This document shows positions 23,232 through 35,513 of a stretch of DNA of 64,000 bases, in pieces. Made by a program: the position numbers and the translations under genes. This stretch comes from Hofstenia miamia (lineage: Eukaryota; Xenacoelomorpha; Acoela; Hofsteniidae). The first letter of the stretch is position 1; each line of letters begins with the position of its first letter. The DNA lies in NCBI GenBank assembly GCA_900660155.1, contig CABFPE010000010.1, positions 253,926 to 317,925 on the forward strand. Reading direction: 5' to 3'. The notes under the pieces were generated by a model. That model was given only the letters and a program-made list of their open reading frames with translations, was not told where the DNA came from and ran no database searches.

Positions 23232-26200
23232 ACGCGCACAGGATGTATTAGTGATCACTAATATGATAAGGAAGAACCTAATTCCTGTGGAAATGAATGG
23301 AAGAATCATTAATGCTACTATTGATACCGGAGCGGCAGCATCAATCATCAGTGATGAATGCTGTAAGGATATTTGTTTTACCCGTGATTCCATCAATTCT
23401 TCAGCCAACATCAAACTGATCGATGCCTCTGGAAATGCAATCTCCTTGAAGGGGAAATTGAAGAATGCTTCATTTAAGATTCGTACTGAACAGTTCGAAG
23501 AAGATCTAATTGTCATCGATACTGCTAATCACCAACTTCCGTATGACTTGATTTTGGGTAATGATTTTTTGGAAAAAAATTCATGTGTTATCGATTATAA
23601 GAATAACACCATATCTATAAAGGACCAAGAAGCTACTCAGTTAGCTACAATTCCAGAGCGTGAAGTTGTGTTCAATTTAAAGGAGCCTGTTTATTTGGAA
23701 GCTAAACATTGGACTAGAGTAGCTGTGTTCTCAAATTTAGAAACGAATGGTGATGTGATGATCGCGGGCCAGAAGGGCAAGTATATCAAAGGTATCTCTT
23801 TTTCACCCGACTTATGCAAGGTGACTTCAGGAAAAACATACGTTACTATCTTGAATGGATCGACACGTCCAGTAGGATTCAAAGAAACTGATCTTCAAAT
23901 AATCGGTGTTCCAGTTCAGGTTGAAAGTATTGAGACTTCATGTTTATCAATTTGTACTGCTATCCATGATCTCGAAGATTCGCCGACCGTTAAAATCCCC
24001 ACTGTGAATAATGAGACCCATTCGCATCTAAATGATAGTGAGAAGAAGTCCCTTATCTCGATACTGCGTAGCAAAAGTGAAGTCTTTAATTATGGTACAA
24101 TCAGCGTGGGGCAGGCAATTGGAGAAGAGCATGCGATCGAATTAAAGCAAGAGAAGCCCATCTGCCTACCTGTCCGTCGAGTTCCAGAAAACCTAAAAGC
24201 AGAATATGAAAAAATTCTTAAAGATTTAATAGAAAGCGGAATTATTCAGGGAAGCAATAGTCCCTATGCAGCCCCCACTGTGTTCATTAGACAAGGGGAA
24301 AAGTTTCGGCTCTGTATTGATTTCCGGAAACTGAATGACATCACTTAAAGATGCTTACCCACTACCTCGAATTGAAGATCTCCTATATGACACCAGCAAG
24401 TATAAATTTTTCTCTTGCCTCGATCTATGTAAGGCCTATTGGCAGGTACTGATGCGACAATCTGATATTCCGAAGACCGCATTTATTACACCCTACGGTC
24501 TCTACAAATGGAAATATATGGCATTCAGGTTATGTAATGCGCCTGCCACTTTTCAGCCCTATGTTACCAAGGTATTAACTAACGATTCTAAAATTCTTGA
24601 ACCAGGGATTTCCGCATACATTGATGACATCCTGGTGGCCAGAAATACTTTTGATGAACATTTAGAGAAATTACATAGAACCTTGGAGTTGTTGCAGAAA
24701 GCTGGTCTCAAGGTGAATGGGAATAAATGCTCTCTAGCTCAGATTAAAGTTACATTTCTGGGTAGAGTGATCGAACATGGACGAATATCGATTAAAACCA
24801 ATGCAAAACAGTTTCTAGAACGAATTGAGACACCTCGGAGCAGAAAAGATGTACAGAGGCTAATGGGATTTCTGAATTATTACGGAATGTTCCTCCCCGA
24901 TCTAGCCGAGAAGACGAAGTCGATAACTCAATTACTTAAAAAATCAAACGAGTTTAAATGGACGTGGACTGAGCAAGAAGCATTGGAAGGGATCAAGTCT
25001 GAATTACAAAAAATACCGTCACTGAACACCCCAGACTATACAAAAGAATTTATTGTCGATTGCGACGCCAGTGCTGTCGCCATTAGTGGTGTATTGAGCC
25101 AAGAAATAAAAGGCATTGAATGTCCAGTGCAGTATTTCAGCAGAAAGTTGCGAGCTGCTGAGAAAAACTACGGCACAACCAAATGCGAAATGTTAGCGCT
25201 AGTCGAGTCACTGAAGAAGTTTCGATATTTCATTCTAGGGAGGAAATTCATAGTGCGCACCGATAACAGCGCGCTGGCTTGGCTTAAGAAGTTTTCAGGA
25301 GACTGATCCAATATAGTAGCCAGGTGGATAGAATACCTCAACGACTTTTCATTTTCTATCAAGCATCGTCCTGGACGTTTACATTTGAACGCTGATTATT
25401 GGACCGCGCTGCCAAGCTATGAACGAGATTTGAAGAAGCCCACTGGGGAAAAAGTTCCGTTTGCATTCATACCCCACACAGAGTATGAATTAATCCCCGA
25501 AATAAATGCTGATCGGAATGGTAAAGAAATTCTGCCGATTTTAATCCGAGAAGAAATATCCGAGGATGAGATTATCAAACACCAACAAAACGATCTTATT
25601 CTATCTGACATTATGAAGAGACTAAAGGACCCCTTTTTTCCTCTCTCACCCACAGCGGTAAGATACTACAATAGATACAATTGGACAACAACAACGAAAG
25701 GTCTACTATATGTAAAAAGTCGAAACAACCATCTGGCTATACCAGAATACTTCAAACGGGATCTCGTGAGGAGAGTCCACGAGAAAGGTCACTTAGGGAT
25801 CATTCAAACTGAAAAAACATTCAATTCTCGATATGTCACTATTGGTATAAGAGCAACAGTGCAAGACGTTATTGACAAATGTAAGAAATGTTTGCTAAAC
25901 AATTCTGCTCACTTTCCAGAACAACGAGCCGAGCTAGAATGTCGCGCTGCAACAAGCCCAAATGAGATTGTCCACGTTGATCTGGAGCAGCTGTCTCGTG
26001 ATAATGAGGGGTTCCAATATCTCTTAGTTCTCGTTGATCATTTTACTAAGTATGCCCGTATCATTCCCATGGATAGCACACTTGCCGAAAAAGTGGCCGA
26101 CAAAATAGTAAAAGAATGGATATTAAAGTACGGTCCTATGTCTCGTTTGGTGTCAGATCGCGGTCCACAATTCGAAAGTAATCTAATGAAAACTCTTATG

Positions 26201-27097
26201 ACCGAATTGGAAATATTACATGATTTTACTACTGCATACCACCCTCAAGCAAATGGATTAGTGGAACGATTAAACAGAACTCTGATAAAATTGATTAGAG
26301 TTGCGGTATCCCGAGCAGCAGGAAAAAACTGGCGACGAGTAATAGAGGGTGTCGAGTTTTTCTACAATACATCAGTCCACTCGACCACTGGGATAAGTCC
26401 CTTTAAAGCGATGTTCGGTCGTGAAGCTTTAACTTCCCTCTCTATGATGTACCCGAACTATTCTGAAATTACTCTAGAAAGATATGTGAACCAACTATTA
26501 AGTGATATGCAGGAAATTCATTTAACTATCGTTCATAATACTAACCAGTCCTGCATCAGGCAGAAGCGAACATTTAATAAAAAACTATATGGCGAAGCTC
26601 ACCGTCGTGGTGATAAAGTATTCGCGTATTTGCCACGTGTCACAACTGACCACAACCAGGTCAGGAAATTAGCCAACAATTGGCAGGGACCATTCACAAT
26701 AGAGAAAGTGCTCGACCATAACACCTATACACTTAGTAATGGGAGAACTGTACACTTCCAGAGATTAAAACGAGCTATTAAGGACATTGAAAATGTCATC
26801 ATAGATGACAACAACGAATATACTTTAATCGATAATGGTGTTGATGAATACGCCACCTATGACAACTTAACAGAATTTGCTGAGGAAAGCTTAGAGGATA
26901 CTGATTTTGAATCCGAAATAGTCGATAATAGTAGTTCAAGAGTTTTGCCTTCAAGGCGCACTAGATTTAATCAAACTTACGATCCCAATATTTGGGACCT
27001 TAACATTATGTTTAGGAATGAAACCGATAGGGAAGAAACGCGAGTCGCCAGCTCCTCCGTCCCGTCATCGCAGAGTGAGACGAAAGATGGAGGGTAG
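23206..27097 (+). pseudogene. pol: pol, copy 3 (nearly complete; one frameshift, one stop)
   Basis: Protease (D-T-G-A near residue 40) and the start of RT are open at 23206-24348. A 2-bp deletion in RT at about 24345 shifts the frame. RT (Y-I-D-D at about 24617) and RNase H continue at 24335-25306, with RNase H T-D-N intact. A CGA-to-TGA stop follows at 25304. Integrase is then fully open at 25385-27097. Counted from 25385, its zinc residues are H132, H136, C166 and C169, and the triad is D199, D258 and E294, giving 35 residues between the last two. A GPY/F-type W-Q-G-P-F motif lies near residue 435. It ends TAG at 27095-27097, overlapping ORF3 by 11 nt. Confidence 0.9.
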
Positions 27098-29966
27098 TCA
27101 CGATGGTTCATCCTCATCCAGGCGCGATGAGGCCCAAAAACGAGGACGATATGAAGGTGCTGAGGAGAACCCTATACCGTGTGGGCGATATGTAGCTCCA
27201 GGCTTAGGTGAGCAGATAGCATCCACACCGTCCTCATCTGGCTACTCCGTGGGGGGATACGTACCTCCATGCATGCGAGCAGAGCTGGCACCATCAACTT
27301 CTAAAACTTTAAAACTTGAAACTTTACGTACCCCTTTTAGTGTAATTCAACCTGTAAATAGATCCCCTAAGAGTGATTCGATAGCCCCCTCAACCTCAGA
27401 CACTTCTGTTACATCCTCAATCAGATCTCAGAAAATGGAAGGATGCAAGAAAAAGATGTCCATCGTTGGTGCAGATACTTTACACCCCTATTTCATAGCT
27501 CCACGTAGAGCGGTACATTACATTCGTGATAACATCTCGGAAGCTACTCAGGATCAATTAAGGTGGACCTACAACACTAAAAAGCTAAGTTGTTCTATTG
27601 ATGTAATACCATTTCTAATTGACGCCGAAAAACGACCACCGATAAATTGTATTATCTGTTATGATTCCAGCATGCTCGAAGAACTCGGCCGTTTATATTG
27701 GCGCAGCACAGTACACGTCTCCTTCGACGAAGATTTCCATATACATAACCTCTGTAAGTTTTTAAATAGCGTCAGTACCATACGTAGTTTTGACTCAGTC
27801 AATATTGATTTCCCAAACTTGTTGATCATCTATTTTTTGAGAGTTCATGAAGTACAAGATGAAAATATTATGGAGCAGATAGAAATTGCGTACCGGATAG
27901 CAAAAGTTGAAGGAATACGTCTAGTTATAGTTCTCCGAGAAGAATATGAAGACCACATCCCCGAAGCGATTGAAAGCTTACATTATAGAATGGAAAATTT
28001 CCTCATTCTCTATAGATCATACTACAGTCAGATTTCAATGCCAAACTCCAACGTACAATCAATTACAAAACTATTACTCACAGATCTTTTGCTATGTGAA
28101 AAAATCCCCTCCCACAAACTTGCTGTGGATAAAAAACTAATAATCAACACCATATTGCAGTCACAAACTTTGGAACTGCTCAACGTAACCACACTACACA
28201 ACATAACAGACATGAGGGTCAGCTTTGCTTTTGCTCAAAGTGTTAAAACTCTGCAAGAAATCCAAGACATCTGGTCAGAAATAAAAGCCACGAAAAACCC
28301 CGAGTCAGACTGGCCCAACATCAACATCGAAAGCCCTAGCTCCCACTACCATACATCAGTCGAAAGAGTGCTACGAGAGATAAAATTCTCATACGAGATT
28401 CAGGACCGAAAGAATTTCAAAACAATGTTGTTCTCAGAAGATAGAGTACCTGATCTTTACGCTAGAGGTGCCATATGGATTTTTTTGATTTATCTAACTA
28501 GAGACCCCCACATAACGTTACCCATCAATCAAACCAAACGGAAAACTCAGTGTCAAACCGCCGATTTAGAGAACAATATTCGAAAGGAAAATTTGTTATG
28601 TATACCACCCCCCTAATTGCAATCTGCCCTTTAGCATGGAAAGTAAAAAATTGGATGATACACAAATGCGTGCCACCTTCATCACCGTGTAAAACTAATC
28701 GAGCAATGGATCACTACGAAAAATATTATGCCCGACTGGTGGGGGCGAGTAGTACAACTGGGAAAATGTCGATCATTCTGATTAGTAATAGATTGGGAAT
28801 TTGTCAGTTGGACATAAATATTTTCTCTGAGACTATGAAAAAATATATGTGGGGAGCCACTGCGGAAACTAAGTTTGCCATCTTTTCTTCAGAGAACGCA
28901 CCTTTAAGCACCAAAAGATTAATTGCCAGGAAACCTGGTTCTACGACGAAGTTTTTGGATCTTATAAGAATGAGAGAAGTGATAGAAAAGAACGAAAAAT
29001 TTTTTGATGGACACCGGATCTCTTATCCAGAGTGTGGATACGGACAATTCGCAGAATCCACCAGACAAGTTAAGAAGGAAGGAAGAATAATTCCTATTAC
29101 CATATTTGACCAGGTTATGAAGACCCCAGAGCAGTTTTTCAGAGAGGAAGAATTGTTGGCTACGTCATCAGTACAATTATCTCCCCATATCCGAGATCTC
29201 ATCGATAAGGTAAATTTAGAGAAATTCGGAGGATCACCTCAACCGACACCTCAATGGTCCATTACTGAGAATGAAAGGATCCTCATGGTAGAACATGACC
29301 CAGCTGATTTTGATACAGGATTGACAATTAACAAGAGAGTATTAGTGGAAAACAGTGAAAAGGATGTTTTGGGCATGATGAAATGGTGTTTAACTGAAAT
29401 GTTTTCGAAAGAAGAGCTGGTCATTCTTCAATCTCCAGGGTGACAAGTAGCTTTGGACGTAGAATGTACCACTGCTCGAGTAAAGATTTCAACCAAGCAA
29501 ATAGAGGAGTTACGCGAATCTGGATTAAGGCATCGATTTTGGGACACAGTTAAGCACGCACAAATCAATTATCCTGTAACCATAGGTACCACCAGTCTAC
29601 AAACTAAGTGTCGATTCGCCGATTTAGAAAATAATATTCGGAAGGAAAATTTGTTATGTATATCACCCCCCTGTGTGGAGACTCCGCTAATACAACCAAA
29701 ATGGCGAGTTAAGAAGAACAAGAAAAAAGTATCAGCTCATTTGCCGGACAAGATGAATTACGTAAGTACTGCATCAGAGGCGAATAAAATGATGAGATCT
29801 GACTAATATAAGTCGGCACGAGGTAAGTTATTAGCTGGCGATAACAAGGAGAGGATTTTTCTAGATGGAAAGTTAACAATCTGCGATATATTCAATAAAG
29901 GAAGTGCTATTAGTGAACAATTGAGGAAGATCCACGATGTCATACGAAATACCGACCCTCGAGTAT
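27087..29966 (+). pseudogene. ORF3 of copy 3 (diverged, truncated by gap)
   Basis: The ATG at 27087 is in the ORF open from 27018 to 28616, so the N-terminal 509 codons are uninterrupted here. They include the GRYVAP and GGYVPP motifs and the first beta/alpha module. At about 28551-28613 a roughly 63-bp segment copied from downstream ORF3 sequence (29607-29670) replaces about 26 bp and brings in a stop. The frame resumes at about 28614 and is open to a CGA-to-TGA stop at 29441, then to a stop at 29804; the sequence enters the gap at 29967. Amino-acid substitutions relative to the other copies look mostly conservative, suggesting past protein-level constraint. Confidence 0.8.
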
Positions 29967-30966
29967 NNNNNNNNNNNNNNNNNNNNNNNNNNNNNNNNNN
30001 NNNNNNNNNNNNNNNNNNNNNNNNNNNNNNNNNNNNNNNNNNNNNNNNNNNNNNNNNNNNNNNNNNNNNNNNNNNNNNNNNNNNNNNNNNNNNNNNNNNN
30101 NNNNNNNNNNNNNNNNNNNNNNNNNNNNNNNNNNNNNNNNNNNNNNNNNNNNNNNNNNNNNNNNNNNNNNNNNNNNNNNNNNNNNNNNNNNNNNNNNNNN
30201 NNNNNNNNNNNNNNNNNNNNNNNNNNNNNNNNNNNNNNNNNNNNNNNNNNNNNNNNNNNNNNNNNNNNNNNNNNNNNNNNNNNNNNNNNNNNNNNNNNNN
30301 NNNNNNNNNNNNNNNNNNNNNNNNNNNNNNNNNNNNNNNNNNNNNNNNNNNNNNNNNNNNNNNNNNNNNNNNNNNNNNNNNNNNNNNNNNNNNNNNNNNN
30401 NNNNNNNNNNNNNNNNNNNNNNNNNNNNNNNNNNNNNNNNNNNNNNNNNNNNNNNNNNNNNNNNNNNNNNNNNNNNNNNNNNNNNNNNNNNNNNNNNNNN
30501 NNNNNNNNNNNNNNNNNNNNNNNNNNNNNNNNNNNNNNNNNNNNNNNNNNNNNNNNNNNNNNNNNNNNNNNNNNNNNNNNNNNNNNNNNNNNNNNNNNNN
30601 NNNNNNNNNNNNNNNNNNNNNNNNNNNNNNNNNNNNNNNNNNNNNNNNNNNNNNNNNNNNNNNNNNNNNNNNNNNNNNNNNNNNNNNNNNNNNNNNNNNN
30701 NNNNNNNNNNNNNNNNNNNNNNNNNNNNNNNNNNNNNNNNNNNNNNNNNNNNNNNNNNNNNNNNNNNNNNNNNNNNNNNNNNNNNNNNNNNNNNNNNNNN
30801 NNNNNNNNNNNNNNNNNNNNNNNNNNNNNNNNNNNNNNNNNNNNNNNNNNNNNNNNNNNNNNNNNNNNNNNNNNNNNNNNNNNNNNNNNNNNNNNNNNNN
30901 NNNNNNNNNNNNNNNNNNNNNNNNNNNNNNNNNNNNNNNNNNNNNNNNNNNNNNNNNNNNNNNNNN
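29967..30966. other. Assembly gap (exactly 1000 N)
   Basis: This is a run of exactly 1000 unknown bases, typical of a fixed-size scaffold placeholder. Left of it is copy 3 ORF3; right of it is non-element DNA. The missing end of copy 3 plus one LTR would need about 1.4 kb, so the true gap is probably larger than drawn, or the join is wrong. Confidence 0.97.
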
Positions 30967-31136
30967 ATTCTTTATCAACTGCTTACAGTAAGTTTCAATG
31001 TATTTATAGTATTTCAAAAGAAGTACCTGTTGATTTAAATTTCAAACTTCTGCCAAGATTGCGGCAATAAAATAACATAAGCTTTGTTTTGTCAAAAGTA
31101 TTTTTATCAACAGATACAATTATCTTTTTATTGACA

Positions 31137-31220
31137 CATATTTTATACTAGGTTGCATTTTAAAAATTAATCTGAAATCATATTTTATACTAGGTTGCAT
31201 TTTAAAAATTAATCTGAAAT
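31137..31220. repeat. Tandem duplication, 42-bp unit x2
   Basis: Two consecutive copies of a 42-bp AT-rich unit starting CATATTTTATACTAGGTTGC, at 31137-31178 and 31179-31220, are apparently identical. It is a simple recent duplication with no evident function. Confidence 0.9.
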
Positions 31221-32144
31221 CATAGCAACTAATTGATTGTAATATTTTTTAATCAACTCCTTTTTGATCTTAGTCTCTTCTGCGATGTTTGCAGCTTATT
31301 TCTAATTAGTTTTGGATGACACTACACTGGCAACAGCCTGATTATTTTGATCAATTGAAACTTGATACTAGAAAAGGATTAACATGAGTACTACAAGTTG
31401 GTTTTGCTGAAAAATTTCAAGTAATTGAACAGGGTGAAATGGCAAGCTACTAACAATTTTTACAGCCTGTGCATGGTTCATGTCAATGAAAATACCATTT
31501 CCAATTGTGTCAAATTCTCTGGCACATTCAAAGTACTTGTTTTGTGCATATAGAAAAATAATTTTGTCAAAATTATGAAAACAAATTTAATGCCTTCATT
31601 TACAATCCTTAGTGATGATGCAATTGAGCAATTTAAGCAAAAGTACATTTTGAGAATGATGTCACAGTTGAAAGAAGATATTGAATTAAATTGGAAAGGG
31701 AGTTGTGGATGAAATTGGAGGTTTAATAAAATCCACTGCATCAAAACTTGTTTTGTCAAGAGAAAGGTTTTAGGAGAAGCAAAAGATTTTTGTAACTCTT
31801 AAATAAATTGAATGTTCTATTGTCTTCTGCAATTACATTGATGTAGTAAAATCAAAATTTGGCAGCTAGTTAACCCCAAAAATCAAAGATAATTGAGTCC
31901 TACAAAATTAACAAGTTCATTGTTGACATTCTTGACAAGATTGGTTGAAATTTGCATTGAAAACAGCAACAAGGAAATGGCATTTTGCAACATTCTATCA
32001 CATGTTAGATGTTACAACACAAAGTACAATGATGCTGTCCAAAAAAACCACTTCAATTGTGACAAGAAAAAAGCTTCTAAAGAAACTCATTTAAGATTGT
32101 CACCTTACTCATGATTTCAAGATTACATCAGGAGCTAACAAAGC

Positions 32145-32327
32145 ATGCTTACTTGTTACAAACTTCATTGGAATATCCTTGAGATAGGAGTATCAAGAAA
32201 CCTCCCACAAGTACATATTCCAGGAAACAAGAAGAAAGGCAGGTGTAATTTATGTAGTTGTTCAAATGGAAAATGTCATCAATTTGTAAAGCATGCTGTA
32301 ATTTTGGATGCAAGGAGCCCCAAGTAA
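32145..32327 (+). pseudogene. Possible piggyBac-type transposase C-terminal fragment
   Basis: A 60-codon open stretch contains H-I-P-G-N-K-K-K-G-R-C-N-L-C and further Cys/His residues. This resembles the basic stretch plus cysteine motif that opens the C-terminal zinc domain of many piggyBac-like transposases. Nothing upstream could be recognised as the catalytic domain, so this is a weak call and could be chance. Confidence 0.22.
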
Positions 32328-33152
32328 TTACATTTCATTATATGTGATATAGAAAATAATATTTTTTATGTTCTAGTTATGTTTTGTATTTGGGTCAATT
32401 TTGATTTCAAAACCTACTTTGTGTAATATTTATATAACATAGCTCCATTCTAGAATTTTTGTAGTTCATTGGAAAGAAAAATCTGTCCAATGAACAAGCC
32501 TACAAATTACATCTGCCAAAATTGATAGTCATATAGAGTGTGATTATTAGAATACATTTGATCATTAGTTTAACAATTGTAATGAAAAATAATCTGATGA
32601 TGATAGTGACATACACATTGATGTGTATATCTAATGATTCATAGGAACAGATAGTAATAGGAACAATAGTAATAAATAAAACTTATAAGTTTGAAGGTCA
32701 ATTGAGTCTGAGAAAAGATTTTCCAAGACATTGCTGACTCACCCTACTTGCTTAGTGTAGCATCATCCCAAAATAATAGCTGCAACAAAGGAAGGATTAA
32801 CATCAAACGATTATAGTGATTAAATACAATCAAAAATATTATTGTAAAATTTAGTTATGATTCTATTCACTTTGTAAAGATGCAACTAAGCTACAATATT
32901 GTGCAAATTAAGATAAACTTGTTAGCTGATCAAGTAACATTTGACAAATTGCTATGAGCAAAATAACGCTTATGTATGAACAGCCATATTGGCAGAAGAA
33001 TTATTTGAAATTCAAAATCGGCAGGTACTTTAGAAATTTTAAATAAATAGCTTTGAACTTAACTAGAAATTTGATGAACAATAAATTCTTCGGAGTTTAT
33101 TTTATTTTTCATTCTTCACTTATCTGGTTTGATTATTTAATAAAATGTGCAG

Positions 33153-33271
33153 CTAGGCGAGTTGTGTCTAGTAGTGGCTGGATCCCATCACGGGATCGAT
33201 TCGGAGGGTCCTTGTGCCAGTCACGAAACCGCACTTACGTTATGGTTAGGAGTTTTTCGATTCTCGCCTAG
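33153..33271 (+). repeat. Possible tRNA-derived SINE or fold-back remnant
   Basis: A CpG-bearing 119-bp segment in AT-rich surroundings is bounded by the perfect inverted pair CTAGGCGAG (33153-33161) and CTCGCCTAG (33263-33271). Inside, TAGGCGAGTTGTG resembles a Pol III A box. GGGATCGATTCGG, about 35 nt downstream, resembles a B box, as in a tRNA-derived SINE head. No A-rich tail or target duplication was found. Confidence 0.35.
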
Positions 33272-35513
33272 TCTGACTATCGATCTACACATGTACGAAA
33301 TAATTAATGCTTGAAACGACTGGATAGTCGAACCCTAGGAATATACATATTCTTAATAGTAGGAGACTTGACTATAATTGACTGAATAAGTGACCTTACA
33401 TGTATCTTTATTAAATGTAAGTTTAGGAAACTGCAATCTTATTAATTAGATTACTAAGCCAATAAGTTTATGGTAATGGCTACCTTAATAATATTTGAAT
33501 GCAGTTAGTATCAATGCCTGGTTGCTTTACTTGAACAAATCAACAAACACTGTACAAAGTTGAGTTTAAGTCAGTTACAACTTGACATGAGTGCATGCAC
33601 TGAACTCAAGTAAGGTACACATAATTAGTTCCAATTGAGCTGAGATGATGCAGTGGATTCAATCATCATTTGTAAAGGAGGGGAACTGTGCTGTGGAGAT
33701 TGGCTTCTGGCAGTGGCCCACAGAAGAACTAAGGAGGAAACGTCACATGGCTCCATCACCTAAACATTGATAATTAATACTCGATTAACGTAACTAGTTA
33801 AGTAAAAAGGAAAAGTTTGGCGATTCGATAACTTAGTAACTCCTCAGCCGCAATTTACTGAGTGCTAATTATCAACAATAATACACAGTGCAAATAAGCC
33901 AGGTGGAGGATGTTACATTAGCTGTGGCTACACAGTTAGTCAAGCAATAAGTAAATTATAATTTGATTTTATGTTTTCCAAAGATATCTTCTATATTCAC
34001 AAATGTGAATATTGGTTTTTTAATGTATATTTGGAGTTCAGTAATACTTGGCTCAGTACTTGATGGATGTTCAAAGATACATTAACTCTTTCTATTATTT
34101 GAAAGAAAATTTAATACTGATATTTTTTGAGTTTTTCTAAAGTTTTGTTAGCAAGACAAATACCTAAAATAAATATTATAATTTTATTAGTTTTTTAGAT
34201 GTACACATATTATTCTAAAAAGTTCATATTTTCATTGCTATCTTTCATTGATACATTTGCCTGAGAAACTCAGATTAGGATGAAATCCAATCAGTACTTT
34301 ATATGTGTTCTCAGTTTATCATTAGCCACTACCCTGCCAAATATTAGCATTATTGTGGTATTGAAACACATTTTTCAAATGTTTGGCATTGCAGTCAATT
34401 TGGTGATATCAGAGCTTATTATGACCTCAGAGCCCCAGAATATTAAATTTTTATTCTCTTAGTATTCAGCCCTATGTAAGCTTCTCAGTTTTGCTGCTTC
34501 TTGGTGATCAATAAAATTGATTTTATGTGGGTAGAGGGGGGGCTGTTGAAGCATCTCTCATTTTTAAAAGTTGAAAAACATGGTTGAGATAGGGTTAAAC
34601 AAAAATGTAATTGGGAGAAATTTTTTTTCTCAAGTTAAATAGGGTTATATGATTTTGCAAGTTCATTAAGTATATGGTTAGTTGAAATGTATTTTCAAGA
34701 ATCTCATTCTTCTTGTTTTAATGGTTTCAGGAAAGTTTTTCCAACAATTCTCTGTGCACTTTCTGAAATATTTCCAAATTTCATTTAGATATTCAATAAA
34801 ATAAGAATGATGTGGAAAACAGCAGTTAAGCAAACAGTGGTTGAAAAGGAAAAAAAAGTTTTCCCTAAGTTTTCAGGCAGAAAGTACGATCTTTGCACAA
34901 CATTTCCTTCAGAAGAGAGAAACTTCTTTCCACTATCTGAACATGCAGCAAAACATGATTGTAATTTTGCAAATATGGCTGACTGATATCTAGCATAGTG
35001 CAATTGACTATTGTAGAATCACTGGGGTGTGATTCTAGTGAACAATAAGAGAATACAGTTCAAACTACTTCTATTTACAAATGCTTTGTTCTTTATATAC
35101 ACTACTATTTATAATATGTACAAATATGACAACAACCAGTCACCAACAAGAAAAGCGTGAGGTCTGGCCAATAAATAGTAACTACTACCAGTGATGCTAC
35201 ACTATATTCAACAACCTGTTTTGCTCAATTCTTTGTTAGATATAATACTGAAGTGCAAATCAATCTTAGTGGTGTACATAAGGCAGGGGATAACACAATC
35301 TATCATTTTTTGGACACTCTGATTCACAGATATCAAGGACTGGTTTAATTAGTGATTCGCATACTTAACATTATTAAGTTTGCTGACTAAGGGAGTTCAA
35401 TGATTATTTTAATTAGTAATTTATGACATTTACTGGCTGATTCATTTTTGTAACATTTACGTGGAGTCTGATTTTTACAATGATTCATATGCATACATAC
35501 TTGACAGTATTAA

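Larger units (their letters stand above)
20088..29966 (+). mobile_element. Ty3/gypsy LTR retrotransposon copy 3 (3' end lost in the assembly gap)
   Basis: Copy 3 begins at LTR C and runs into the N gap about 0.5 kb before the expected end of ORF3, so its 3' LTR is not visible. It has the least damaged pol (one 2-bp deletion, one nonsense codon) and the only complete integrase catalytic triad plus RNase H T-D-N. Its ORF3 is the most diverged of the four and carries a templated insertion. Confidence 0.92.
30967..35513. other. AT-rich DNA without a clear gene
   Basis: No long ORF is present. Contents seen are a 42-bp tandem duplication (31137-31220), a possible piggyBac-type cysteine-rich tail (about 32145-32327), and a CpG-bearing tRNA-like or fold-back segment (33153-33271). 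A short open stretch at about 34800-34987 on the plus strand has no recognisable family. Some polypurine runs (34540) occur without an adjoining LTR. The last bases before LTR D read ...CAGTATTAA. Confidence 0.6.

Noticed and set aside
29803-31070. Long open frames across the N gap on both strands
   Set aside because: They consist almost wholly of unknown residues and exist only because N codons do not read as stops.
33153-33271. A functional tRNA gene or a hammerhead ribozyme
   Set aside because: Box-like words are present, but no full cloverleaf could be drawn. CGAAAC occurs without the CTGATGA core.
34500-34560. Polypurine run GTAGAGGGGGGGC as a PPT
   Set aside because: No LTR-like sequence or element coding region adjoins it.
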